This document shows positions 55,027 to 63,430 of a stretch of DNA of 64,000 bases, piece by piece. This DNA comes from Peribacillus cavernae. Its GTDB lineage: Bacteria > Bacillota > Bacilli > Bacillales > DSM-1321. Both the position numbers and the translations under genes were made by a program. The notes under the pieces were generated by a model. The model was not told the origin of the DNA, made no database searches, and saw only the letters and a program-made list of their open reading frames with translations. The stretch is from positions 304,939-368,938 of the forward strand of contig NZ_RYZZ01000001.1 in NCBI RefSeq assembly GCF_003989135.1, given 5' to 3'. Numbering within the stretch: position 1 is the first letter of the stretch; every line of letters starts with the position of its first letter.

Positions 55027-55044
55027 GTATGATGATAATATCAT
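55027..55044. promoter_or_regulatory. Candidate FadR2 operator, site 2
   Basis: GTATGATGATAATATCAT, itself an imperfect palindrome (ATGATA/TATCAT), preceded by the same TTGG as site 1. Confidence 0.5.
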
Positions 55045-55193
55045 ATTAATAATCAAACTATTTATAACTTTCTAGACTATTACGCTTAGCATTTTTTCAA
55101 ATACTGAAAAGGTGGTGATGTTGTATCGGGATATGGCTCTAATAAACTTTTAAGATTATTACATTCAAACATTCCAGAATGGGGGATTTATTT

Positions 55194-55973
55194 ATGAGTG
55201 AAAATGTTTTAAAAAAGTGTCTTTCAGAAAATAGGATTGCTTACGGTACCTTTTGTGCCCTGAAGGATCCGGCCATTATCGAGATTCTCGGCTATGCAGG
55301 GTATGATTTCGCGGTTATTGATTTAGAGCATTCCGCACTCGATCTTACTACTATGGAACATTTTATCCGCGCCGCACAAATAGCGAATATTACATCAGTC
55401 GTTCGAACTCCCCAGAATGATTACGCCACCATCCTACGAGCTGTGGAAGCTGGTGCAGATGCCGTCATGTTCCCCCACCTTATTACAAGGGAACAGGCAG
55501 AAAAGATCGTAGACATCGCTAAATACCCCCCTATCGGCCACAGGGGTATCGACGGTTCTACCCGTATAGCAAAGTATGGAAACACTCCTATGAATGAGCA
55601 TATGCAGAAGCAAAATGAGAGGGTTCTCGTGATTGGAATGATTGAGGATGCCGAAGCTGTAGAAAACATAGACGAATTGGTAACAGTCGAAGGATTGGAT
55701 CTTTTGTTCATTGGGGCAGCTGATCTTTCTGTATCGTATGAACTGCCTCATCAAGTCACTCATCCCACTGTACGTGCTGCCATTAGAACGGTCTTTGAAA
55801 AGGCTAATCGCGCTGGAATCAAGGTCGGAATTCCGGGCTTCGATGCTGATCAAGCACGGGAAGTGGCAGACCTGGGGGCAAGCTTTATTACAAGTCCGGC
55901 GGTAGATACGTATCACTTAACCCAATCGTTAAAATCCCACTTGAATCGTATAAAGACAGCCAATAACAGATAA
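55194..55973 (+). CDS. HpcH/HpaI aldolase family protein
   Basis: 259 residues. IAYGTFCALKDPAIIEILGY then DFAVIDLEHSALDLTTMEHF has the catalytic His; VEAGADAVMFPHL, GHRGIDGSTRIAKYGN and MIEDAEAVENIDELV carry the metal Glu, and LLFIGAADLSVSYELPHQV the metal Asp. Class II aldolases of this family split 4-hydroxy-2-oxo acids to pyruvate (or oxaloacetate-type) plus an aldehyde. ATG at 55194 with GGGGGA 7 bases upstream; an in-frame ATG at 55179 is less likely. First gene of the plus-strand operon through 58371. Confidence 0.9.
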   Translation: MSENVLKKCLSENRIAYGTFCALKDPAIIEILGYAGYDFAVIDLEHSALDLTTMEHFIRAAQIANITSVVRTPQNDYATILRAVEAGADAVMFPHLITREQAEKIVDIAKYPPIGHRGIDGSTRIAKYGNTPMNEHMQKQNERVLVIGMIEDAEAVENIDELVTVEGLDLLFIGAADLSVSYELPHQVTHPTVRAAIRTVFEKANRAGIKVGIPGFDADQAREVADLGASFITSPAVDTYHLTQSLKSHLNRIKTANNR

Positions 55974-55986
55974 GGAGTTGGAATAG

Positions 55987-56181
55987 GTGCAAAATGAAAC
56001 CCTCGCATTTGTAAAATATGTACTGGACAAAAACGGTGTACAAAGTGAATACCATCTGGAGCAACTGTGTACACATGCGGACTTTTTAAAAGAGAGTAGT
56101 AGATTTATCAAAGGAAACAAACAGGTGCAAAATTACGATCCCATTTTTGCTCATTTCCAAAAACCGATCATAAAAGAATAA
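55987..56181 (+). CDS. Small AtzG/GatC-like protein preceding an amidase
   Basis: 64 residues from GTG at 55987, with AAGGAG 9 bases upstream. LAFVKYVLDKNGVQSEYHLE, LCTHADFLKESSRFIKGNKQ and a C-terminal DPIFAHF. The helical hairpin plus a short 'P-x-F' tail is reminiscent of the DUF4089 / AtzG family, whose members bind and stabilise AtzE-type amidases. The position directly before an amidase gene supports this. Sequence similarity is weak, so this is mainly context-based. Confidence 0.55.
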   Translation: MQNETLAFVKYVLDKNGVQSEYHLEQLCTHADFLKESSRFIKGNKQVQNYDPIFAHFQKPIIKE

Positions 56182-56223
56182 GTCGGGTAAAATCAATCAT
56201 TCATACAAAAGGAGCGTTCGCCT

Positions 56224-57615
56224 ATGGAATCGATACGATCCAATAACATTTTGGAATGGAGTCTTAGTGATGTAAGTCAAGCCATCAGGGAAAAACAAAT
56301 TTCTCCTGTGGAAGTGACAAAAGCAACGATTAGACAAATTCATAAAACCAATCCTGAGTTAAATGCATTTATCACCGTGATGGAAGAACGGGCCTTAAAA
56401 AAGGCGCAAGAAGCAGAACAGGAGATTCAAAACGGCAACTATAAAGGTGCATTACATGGAATTCCCATCGGTTTGAAGGATATCATTTATACCAAAGATA
56501 TCTTAACCACTTTTGGAGCGGAGAAATACAAGGATTTTCTTCCTGATTATGATGCGGAAATCGTTACCCGTCTGGAGAATGCCGGTTCAATTATTGTCGG
56601 GAAGCTAAATCTTCATCAGTTTGCAATTGGCACAACAGGAGATCGTTCTTATTTTGGCCCAACGAAACATCCAAATCATCCGACTAAAATAACCGGAGGC
56701 TCGAGTGCGGGCTCTGCTACCGCTGTAGCTGCAAATCTTTGCTATGGTTCGATTGGCTCTGACACCGGAGGTTCAATAAGGATGCCCGCCTCTATATGTG
56801 GAATCGTAGGAATGAAGCCGACTTTTGGCCGTGTGAGCAAACATGGTGCTTTGGTGGTAAGCTGGACACTTGACCATCTCGGGCCAATGACAAGAACGGT
56901 AAAGGATAATGCGATCATGCTGAATTACGTGTCTGGCTATGACCCGAAGGATGCTTATTCTGTAAAAAGGAACGATGAGGATTTTACCAGGAATATTGGA
57001 ACAGGAATTAAAGATATGACGATTGGTATTCCCACATCTTTTTACTTCGATATCATCGAACCTGAGGTACTACGTATTTTTAACAACAATGTCGATAAGT
57101 TAAAAGAACAAGGTGCAAAAATTGTTGAGGTACACCTTCCCTATATGAATGAGCTCCTGATGGCCCAACAAGTGATCTTATCATCAGAATCGTATGTCGC
57201 TCTTGAAAACGAACTGAAAGAAAACCCGGAGTTAATTGATGAAGAAGTTCGGTCACGCATAACCTCAGGAATGTTAACCCTAGCAAGCGACTATATTCAG
57301 ATGATGCGTGTGAAGCATTTAGCCATCGATATGTTCAGCGAGGTTTTCAAAGAGGTTGACGCAATTATTACTCCCACTATGTGTGCATTACCTACAGATA
57401 TAGACCAACGGGAATTTGACTTACTTGGCAAGAAGGAACACACGCGTATTTTTGCACGTTTAACCGGACCTACGAATACGGTCGGATTACCTTCCATCTC
57501 TGTACCAGGCGGATATTCGGATGACGGATTGCCAGTTGGAATTCAATTTATCGGTGCACCATTTGACGAGAAGACTTTGTATCAGATTGCTTATGTCATC
57601 GAACAAAATACATAA
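56224..57615 (+). CDS. Amidase signature family enzyme (AtzE/GatA-like)
   Basis: 463 residues. Catalytic Ser-cisSer-Lys triad: Lys85 in GIPIGLKDIIYT, cis-Ser160 in ITGGSSAGSATA, nucleophile Ser184 in SDTGGSIRMPAS. C-terminal LPSISVPGGYSDDGLPVGIQ and FIGAPFDEKTLYQIAYVIE are the family's usual close. GGAGCG precedes the ATG. Not the tRNA amidotransferase GatA, given the catabolic context and lack of gatB. It would hydrolyse an amide generated by the amidohydrolase or taken up by the transporter (inference). Confidence 0.9.
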   Translation: MESIRSNNILEWSLSDVSQAIREKQISPVEVTKATIRQIHKTNPELNAFITVMEERALKKAQEAEQEIQNGNYKGALHGIPIGLKDIIYTKDILTTFGAEKYKDFLPDYDAEIVTRLENAGSIIVGKLNLHQFAIGTTGDRSYFGPTKHPNHPTKITGGSSAGSATAVAANLCYGSIGSDTGGSIRMPASICGIVGMKPTFGRVSKHGALVVSWTLDHLGPMTRTVKDNAIMLNYVSGYDPKDAYSVKRNDEDFTRNIGTGIKDMTIGIPTSFYFDIIEPEVLRIFNNNVDKLKEQGAKIVEVHLPYMNELLMAQQVILSSESYVALENELKENPELIDEEVRSRITSGMLTLASDYIQMMRVKHLAIDMFSEVFKEVDAIITPTMCALPTDIDQREFDLLGKKEHTRIFARLTGPTNTVGLPSISVPGGYSDDGLPVGIQFIGAPFDEKTLYQIAYVIEQNT

Positions 57616-57675
57616 GTCAGAGAATAGTAGGAGAGGAAACCTACTGTTCTATGAATATACAAGGAGGGTTTTAGT

Positions 57676-58371
57676 TTGACGAATATTGGATTTAGAATTC
57701 TACCGGTAACAAAACGTCCCGATAAAAACCTAATCAAACAGTATGAAAACGTAGTGACCCCCCACATAAGTGACAATATGAATCGAATGAATGCTGTATC
57801 TTCTTATTTACGTCAATACCATAAAGAGGGAAAACTCGTGGGCACAGCTTTTACGATCAAAACTAGACCAGGAGACAACCTTATGGTCCACAAAGCCATT
57901 GACATGGCCGAACCAGGCGATGTGATTGTAGTTGATGCGGGTGGGGATATGACGAACGCCATTATTGGAGAAATCATGATGAACATTGCCAAGAAAAATG
58001 GGTTAGCCGGGTTTGTTGTTGACGGAGCCATTCGCGATGTAGCAGCCATTTCAAACGATATTTTTCCCGTCTTCGCCCGAGGTGTAACTCATCGCGGACC
58101 ATATAAAGATGGTCCCGGAGAAATCAATGTGCCTGTTTCCATTGGCGGCATGATCATCAACCCTGGGGATATCATTGTCGGTGATGAAGATGGACTCGTA
58201 GCTGTACCCCTAGAAGAAGCTGAAAATATCCTAAGATATATAAAAACTCAACAACAACTCGAGGAAGAAATTCTACAATCTATTCAAGAAGGAACAATAA
58301 ACAGGGAGTGGATTGATGAAAGGCTAAAACAAAAGGGCTGCGAAGTCTTGATAACAACTAGCTATATATAA
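57676..58371 (+). CDS. RraA-family protein (HMG/CHA aldolase-like), copy 2
   Basis: 231 residues starting at TTG 57676 with AAGGAGGG 7 bases before. TPHISDNMNRMNAVSSYLRQ, GTAFTIKTRPGDNLMVHKAI, DAGGDMTNAIIGEIMMNIAK, GFVVDGAIRDVAAISNDIFP and GVTHRGPYKDGPGEINVPVS align along the length with the 34646 protein (about half the residues identical by eye). Probably a pyruvate-forming aldolase or oxaloacetate-type decarboxylase. Last gene of the HpaI-amidase operon. Confidence 0.87.
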   Translation: MTNIGFRILPVTKRPDKNLIKQYENVVTPHISDNMNRMNAVSSYLRQYHKEGKLVGTAFTIKTRPGDNLMVHKAIDMAEPGDVIVVDAGGDMTNAIIGEIMMNIAKKNGLAGFVVDGAIRDVAAISNDIFPVFARGVTHRGPYKDGPGEINVPVSIGGMIINPGDIIVGDEDGLVAVPLEEAENILRYIKTQQQLEEEILQSIQEGTINREWIDERLKQKGCEVLITTSYI

Positions 58372-58435
58372 TAGATAAGTAATTAAGTAACAAAAGCGTT
58401 TATTCTTGTCACCATCTATCAATACTATTTTAACA

Positions 58436-58477
58436 AATAACGGCAAAATGTCTTTTCTTAGACAATTTGCCGTTATT
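58436..58477 (+). terminator. Probable terminator of the HpaI-amidase-rraA operon
   Basis: AATAACGGCAAAATGTC is inverted as GACAATTTGCCGTTATT with one mismatch and a 7-base loop; T-rich but no long T-run. Confidence 0.6.
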
Positions 58478-58598
58478 CGTTAAAAACCAACATTGATTTA
58501 CACTTTTTGTATTTCCCTTTATAAGTTCGTCCTGGGATGTTAGCTGGCTTATTAAATATTGTTTTAGCCCCTTAAGATTTTACATATACAATATACAT

Positions 58599-58888
58599 CT
58601 TCATGTAAGCCTCAACATCGTCAACAACTAAACCAATCTGCAGTGTTTTGCCAAACATGTTAATTTTCCCTCCCCACTCATTCGAACATCATTTCATCAA
58701 TAAAAGATTAAACTTGGTAAATCCAACACATGTGGCAAGTTTTAGACGCTAGTGCATTGTGTCGGTCTACCTCCTCCGTCCGTCGTGGCGCTCTTGGCGT
58801 CTACGTACTCAGTCCAGATGCTCAACGATCTCCAACATGTTGCCTTCGAGGTCAAAGAAGTGCGAGCAGCGCACTCGAAGCAGCGGGT
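58599..58888 (-). repeat. Diverged partial copy of the 6533-6805 VOC locus
   Basis: Over ~285 bases the sequence follows 6533-6805 with scattered substitutions and small indels. It carries the first ~17 codons of the VOC gene at 6082-6582 (with its leader), the intergenic stretch and the last ~25 codons of the 6726 VOC gene. The coding parts are truncated, so nothing functional remains. The open frame 58752-59057 that crosses the junction is an artefact. Confidence 0.88.
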
Positions 58889-59279
58889 CTCCACTCACTT
58901 TTTCAATAGAACTGTTAATCCAATCAAAATAGATGGACAACCAAAAGCAGTTGAACAAGATGTTGGTATAGCTGTTAAACCAAAAAAAGTTTTTTTAAAA
59001 AAGCTATCTATGATTAAGATAAACCAAATTTTTGACAGGAAGGAATCCAAGATCTAATATAAAGGCAATAATAAAGCGCTCTCATAAATTACATAATAAT
59101 TAAATTAATAATGATCATGATTAAAAGACAAAATGTAATCGATTACTTTAAAAGTTTTTATGTATATCTGTCATTGACCTTTAGTATATAAGCCTTTTAT
59201 ATAGTGTGTTTTTGAGATATGCAATTTCACCTGTATTAAAATGCTTCATATAAATTTTTATAGTTGGGAGATATGGTAA
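58889..59279. other. Interval upstream of the alpha/beta hydrolase gene
   Basis: The left part (58889-59060) reads as an unidentified coding remnant (NPIKIDGQPKAVEQDVGIAV). The right part holds the promoter at 59174-59203. Confidence 0.4.
59174..59203 (+). promoter_or_regulatory. Sigma-A-like promoter of the alpha/beta hydrolase gene
   Basis: TTGACC, 18-base spacer, TATATA; 76 bases before the start codon. Confidence 0.5.
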
Positions 59280-60164
59280 ATGAATACTAAACAAATTTAT
59301 GATCATGAAGGAAACGAGGTTATTCATGGACGGGAGACGGTAAACGGAGTCCGCCTTCATTATGTAACCGCTGGATCTGGTGAACCTTTGTTACTATTGC
59401 ATGGTGTACCTAAAACGCTCTTTTATTGGCACAAGCTTATACCAGAACTCTCCAAACACTATACGATCATTGCTCCAGATGTTAGAGGGTTTGGTGATTC
59501 AGGAAAACCCAAAAATGGATATGATATGGACAATATCGCTGAGGACATCGCACAGTTAATGGATAAATTAGGACACAAGACGTACAGAGTTCATGGTGAA
59601 GACTGGGGTGCTGCCTTCTCTTATGCTCTAACAGCAAAATATCCGGAGAGAGTTGTAAAGCTTTCCTGGTGTGAAATGCTCCTTCCAGGTCTTGGATTAG
59701 AAGAGTGGTCCGTTCTAAAACCCGAAAATGTTTATTCGAATCACTGGTTATGGCATATTAACTTTTTCCATGTGCCTGAAATTCCAGAGTTTTTAATCTC
59801 AGGCAAGGAAAGAGAATTTTGGGGTAAATGGATGAGAGATGAGTGCTACGATCCTAGTGCGATTTCAGATGATCTTGTGGATGAAATAGTCCGTGGCTGC
59901 TCCTCTGCAGGTGGATTACGCCCAATATTCGATGTTTATCGCGCTACATTTGAAAACATCGATTTCGTAGAACAGAAAATGAAAGAAAAACTGCCTATGC
60001 CTGTATATGCAATAGGAAGCAATCATTTTATCGGTGAAGAGGTTCATCGCGAGGCTAAACTTTTCGCAGAGAACGTAACTTGTGATTTCTTAGATTGCGG
60101 ACATAGTTTAGCCGTGGAACGGCCTAAGCAACTGGCTGAAATGCTGCATAAATTTATGGGGTAA
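59280..60164 (+). CDS. Alpha/beta hydrolase, haloalkane dehalogenase/epoxide hydrolase type
   Basis: 294 residues. LLLLHGVPKTLFYWHKLIPE is the oxyanion region; the nucleophile elbow is HGEDWGAAF with Asp108 in place of Ser, which places it with dehalogenases and epoxide hydrolases. Trp109 after the nucleophile supports halide or epoxide chemistry. His275 in CGHSLAVERP is the base. No acid-residue assignment is certain. The closest functional guess is epoxide hydrolase or haloacetate dehalogenase. GGGAG lies 9 bases before the ATG. Located beside the copied VOC fragment, so it may once have belonged to an aromatic/haloaromatic cluster. Confidence 0.82.
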   Translation: MNTKQIYDHEGNEVIHGRETVNGVRLHYVTAGSGEPLLLLHGVPKTLFYWHKLIPELSKHYTIIAPDVRGFGDSGKPKNGYDMDNIAEDIAQLMDKLGHKTYRVHGEDWGAAFSYALTAKYPERVVKLSWCEMLLPGLGLEEWSVLKPENVYSNHWLWHINFFHVPEIPEFLISGKEREFWGKWMRDECYDPSAISDDLVDEIVRGCSSAGGLRPIFDVYRATFENIDFVEQKMKEKLPMPVYAIGSNHFIGEEVHREAKLFAENVTCDFLDCGHSLAVERPKQLAEMLHKFMG

Positions 60165-60197
60165 AAGAGAATTTTGACTGTAAAGAAGAAAATCTCG

Positions 60198-60244
60198 AAA
60201 CGAGGTAATTCTTTTGTAAAAAATAGAATTACCTCGTTTTTTTA
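60198..60244 (+). terminator. Rho-independent terminator of the alpha/beta hydrolase gene
   Basis: AAACGAGGTAATTCT / AGAATTACCTCGTTT stem with a 12-base loop and a following T-run. The remaining 60165-60504 holds no gene. Confidence 0.9.
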
Positions 60245-60504
60245 TAATATCCTTTAAAAGTCATTCTTTTAGCGTCTGGGCTTATGAGATTGTATTTAGG
60301 CTCAATATTTACTGTAACTTTTCTAGGAGGAGTTTCCTTTAAAGCACTTGCCCATTCTACTTAGATTTCATACCACTTAACACCACGTCTGTTAATCTGA
60401 TTGTTGTTTTGTGGTACAAGATAAACAAGCTTCTTCGCTGTTTAAAATGATTCACCCTTGCCCATACTGATTTCTAGTCTAGTAGAATCGGTGGGTGTTC
60501 CAGT

Positions 60505-61200
60505 ATGGAAATAGAAGTTCAAGATATTGAAAGCGTGTTTCATATTACAGAACCGTGGTATATCGAAAGCTGTTTATTTAATGATCAAAAAGAACAATTA
60601 GATGTCTTCGTCAGTATACGAAAAGGGGTTCTTTTTGGCTGTTCCCTTTGCGGAGCGGAAGATCAGCCTGTCTACGATATTGCCGATTATAATCGAACGT
60701 GGCGGCACCTGAACTTTTTAGAATACCCTTGCTATATTCATGCAGAATTACCACGCACTAGATGCCGGGAGTGCGGTAAAATTCATCGGGTGGATGTGCC
60801 TTGGGCCGTTAAGACTCGTTCTAATTTCACCTTGCTTTTTGATGCCATGATTATCACAATGGCCAAGGATATGCCTATGAATGCCATTAGCCGGTTGGTC
60901 ATGGAACACGATACGCAATTATGGCGGATCATTCATTATTACGTAGACCACGCGATCAAAGTTCAAGATCTATCTCATGTGACGATGAGTAGCACAGATG
61001 AAACCTCCGCTAAAAGAGGGCATCAATACGTGACCATTTTTATGGATCCGCAAGAAAAGAATGTCATCCACGTCACAAAAGGCAAAGATTCGAGCACATG
61101 GGAGAAGTGTAAAAAACACTTGGAGGCCCGGGAAACTGGATTTTGCGCTCAAATAAAAAGAATGAGTAACAGTTCGGAGCCATACTTCGCTCGCAACTGA
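60505..61200 (+). pseudogene. ISL3-family transposase, C-terminally truncated
   Basis: 231 residues of a normal ~400. The N-terminal zinc ribbon is CSLCG (~47-51) with CRECGKIHRVDVPW (~87), then an HTH region (NAISRLVMEHDTQLWRIIHY), and the first catalytic Asp in MSSTDETSAKRGHQYVTIFM. The sequence departs from the family after LEARETGFCAQIKRMS. The remaining DDE residues are missing, so it is inactive. A ~20-base sequence ending in CATTCCCTTGTCC occurs at 61197-61217 and 61283-61303, beyond the break. Confidence 0.8.
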
Positions 61201-61407
61201 ACCCATTCCCTTGTCCATCTATCCGTTTAGCCATGATCGCAGGGTTCTATGCGTGTAACAGAGGGTGAATACGAAGCGAGTAATTGAACTCATTCCCTTG
61301 TCCGGTTTTAAGTCTATAAGAAAACCAGACTTTACTTTTTATCTGTAAAATCATTGTTAGTGGCGAAGAGCCAACTCTTTTACCTTTACCCGTACCCTTA
61401 GCTAGAT

Positions 61408-61571
61408 TTGCCAGTAGCAGATGCCATATTAGATCGGATTATTCATGACTCCTACAATCTTCTGATTGATGGGGAAATGTCCATGAGAGAACTGCATGGA
61501 ATCAAAGAATAAGCTTACCTAGAGCCACTACCTCACGGTAGTGGCTCAGAAATCTGTCAGAAGTGGCTCAA
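61408..61571 (+). pseudogene. IS21-type element end: last codons of istB and terminal repeat
   Basis: LPVADAILDRIIHDSYNLLI then DGEMSMRELHGIKE and stop match the C-terminus of IstB ATPases. A hairpin GAGCCACTACC / GGTAGTGGCTC (61521-61547) and TGTCAGAAGTGGCTCA (61555-61570) follow, the latter like IS21 family ends (TGAGCCACTTCTGACA). The element is otherwise gone. Confidence 0.7.
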
Positions 61572-61610
61572 AAATTTGTCTCAAATGGCCCTTTTGGATG
61601 GCTGTATTCA

Positions 61611-61750
61611 TCTGGCTGTTTTATAAATAGCGCTTCCGCCTTTAAAGGCTCTTCCTGCCCAGCCGACAACAGGAATTAATCCTGCTGCAGCCAATGCCCC
61701 GGCAGTGACACGCTCTGCATTGGATAGCTTTCGGCCGGTGACGGGATCAA
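61611..61750 (-). pseudogene. Pre-toxin (LXG/PT-TG) domain remnant of a polymorphic toxin
   Basis: The minus strand reads DPVTGRKLSNAERVTAGALA then AAGLIPVVGWAGRAFKGGSA, IYKTA. The G-R-K-L-S-x-A-E-R...I-P-V-V-G-W-A-G-R segment is the membrane-active pre-toxin motif seen in Bacillus LXG toxins. No N-terminal domain or toxin tip is attached. Confidence 0.7.
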
Positions 61751-62034
61751 ATATACTGAACTTCTACTAAATTCCCCATAATTTATGCTTTTATTATTTG
61801 TTCAATTTATTGGTAAATATCCCCTCACCCAGTTCCATTCATCCGATTTACCTTCAGGTACATTTTCACATTAAAGCAAAAAAATACCCTGGAAGGTTAA
61901 GACCTAACATGGTATGTCAACATATTTAAAACTATTATCCTTTACTTTTCGTTAAATATTTATCAATAATTTCTTTTGGTCTAGGTCCATCAGCTATGAT
62001 ACCAAGATTCTTATATTCCCAGATAATCGAATAC
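61751..62034. other. Interval with a possible second immunity-like tail
   Basis: On the minus strand, in a frame shifted relative to the Imm22 gene and starting where it ends, FHIYKYSIIWEYKNLGIIAD then GPRPKEIIDKYLTKSKG reads to a stop near 61936. It may be a frameshifted original C-terminus of the immunity protein or part of another one. Confidence 0.35.
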
Positions 62035-62427
62035 TTATATATATGGAACACTACCAACAAACTTAAATGTATAACCGTTATTTATAATCTCATCTTTTCT
62101 TCCATCATATTGAATGTTATACAGTAAAATAGCAGCATTAATATTTTTTGGTAGAGTAGTTTCCATTGTAGATTTAAACCGTAGAATTACAGCATGGTCA
62201 TATGAACAGCTTTGTATCAAATCTGTTAAATTCTCTACCCTGTTTTCATGCAGAACTTTTTCCAGAAAATCTTCATCAAAGTCATCTATATCTATATCAA
62301 AGTCGCTAAGAAAGGGAGAAGGAAGAAATTCACCCTCTTCTGTATAAACTAATTCAACATAATCCGTTAATTCCTCTTCAGTTTGTATCTCACCAATCCA
62401 TAATGAGACGTGCCCTTGCTTTTCCAT
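62035..62427 (-). CDS. Immunity protein of the Imm22 type
   Basis: 130 residues, acidic. HVSLWIGEIQTEEELTDYVE, LVYTEEGEFLPSPFLSDFDI, DIDDFDEDFLEKVLHENRVE match the start and acidic centre of Imm22 proteins (W-I/L-G-x-x-x-x-E-E-E-x-x-x-Y). GAGGAGGT lies 8 bases before ATG at 62427. It starts 11 bases after a toxin remnant, the usual toxin-immunity order, so it would neutralise that nuclease-like toxin tip. The C-terminus may be shortened by a frameshift. Confidence 0.75.
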   Translation of the reverse strand: MEKQGHVSLWIGEIQTEEELTDYVELVYTEEGEFLPSPFLSDFDIDIDDFDEDFLEKVLHENRVENLTDLIQSCSYDHAVILRFKSTMETTLPKNINAAILLYNIQYDGRKDEIINNGYTFKFVGSVPYI

Positions 62428-62438
62428 TCTAAACCTCC

Positions 62439-62670
62439 TCAGTTATTTATCCTCAAACCTACTGGCAATGCATCTATCCCACCATTAAGTCTATAGTATG
62501 CCCAATTATTTATTCTTCGTACAAACATATCATAGTCTTTAGAGGAATCAATAATACCTAGTAATTCATTATGAGCAGCTGTAGACCCTAATCCTCCATG
62601 TTTTCCAGGCGGATTAACAAATTCAACATCATTTATAGCAGTTCTTAGATCTCTAATTTGGTTTGCACTT
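62439..62670 (-). pseudogene. Polymorphic toxin C-terminal tip, 5' truncated
   Basis: LSANQIRDLRTAINDVEFVN, PPGKHGGLGSTAAHNELLGI, IDSSKDYDMFVRRINNWAYY, RLNGGIDALPVGLRINN then TGA. G-K-H-G-G-L-G-S-x-A-H is a nuclease-like toxin motif. The upstream part has been replaced by the comM-containing repeat that begins at about 62679. The immunity gene follows directly. Confidence 0.65.
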
Positions 62671-62679
62671 AAATAACGG

Positions 62680-63240
62680 TGCCTGTCACTTCCCGAAATT
62701 TGTCGATAGATTGATAGTGGTGGAGAGTCTAAAATAGCTCTCTGTCTTTTTTGTTTTTCAGTTTACAGGGGTATTGTTGCTTGAGGTGCACATTTCACCG
62801 GGTACAAAATCTATGGTGATTGTTGGTTTGCCGGATGCAATCGAAGGAACGGGTGTTATCAGCCATACACACGCTTGACTGTGATTTGGCAGATCAAAAA
62901 GTGAATCTATCCCCATCGGAACAAAAAAAAAATGGACCGCTTTTTTGACTTTGCGATGGCAATAGGGGTCTTGAAGGAAACGGATCATGTAGAAATAGAT
63001 ATTTCCAAAGATGTGCGTTTATTGGAACACTGTCTTTAGATAGCACTGTTGAAAAGGTAGAAGGAATGCTGCCTGTGGTGATCGCAGTCAAAACGTTGGG
63101 ATTCAGGCAAGTATATCTTCCTTACGACCCGGTAATCCAATCGACATGTTAGAGGGTCTGGATTGTATTGTTGTTCAACACATGAATGAGGCGTTACAGA
63201 ATTTAATCGCGTTCAAATCAAGATCATCCGTTTAGCAAGA
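62680..63240 (+). pseudogene. comM/yifB fragment, copy 2 (N-terminal part)
   Basis: In several frames: VHISPGTKSMVIVGLPDAIE, ADQKVNLSPSEQKKNGPLFD, FAMAIGVLKETDHVEIDISK, DSTVEKVEGMLPVVIAVKTL, GFRQVYLPYDP and EGLDCIVVQHMNEALQNLI. This is the order of the YifB N-terminal (Lon-like) domain. Frameshifts near 62875, 63030 and 63130 inactivate it. The first ~145 bases are nearly identical to copy 1 at 44633. Confidence 0.82.
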
Positions 63241-63430
63241 ACCATGAGCTTTCATATCCATCCTAAACAATTTTTTTATTTTCTTCTAAGTAAAAATCAA
63301 GGATTTTAAGTTTCATATATTGATCTGGGTATATGTTACGAACTTCCTCCCATTTTATTTCCTTCCTTGTACTTGTATGGCATCTTACTTATTACCTTAC
63401 CACAACCTTTATGGCTTGGCCTAATCGATT

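Larger units (their letters stand above)
54680..55193. other. Divergent regulatory region between amidohydrolase and HpaI-type aldolase genes
   Basis: Very AT-rich. Holds the cre-like site and two GTATGATGAT sites listed separately. Open frames of ~60 codons here show no family resemblance. Confidence 0.55.

Noticed and set aside
58752..59057. A 101-codon plus-strand ORF
   Set aside because: It crosses from the antisense of a VOC fragment into an unrelated remnant, so it is a chimera produced by decay.
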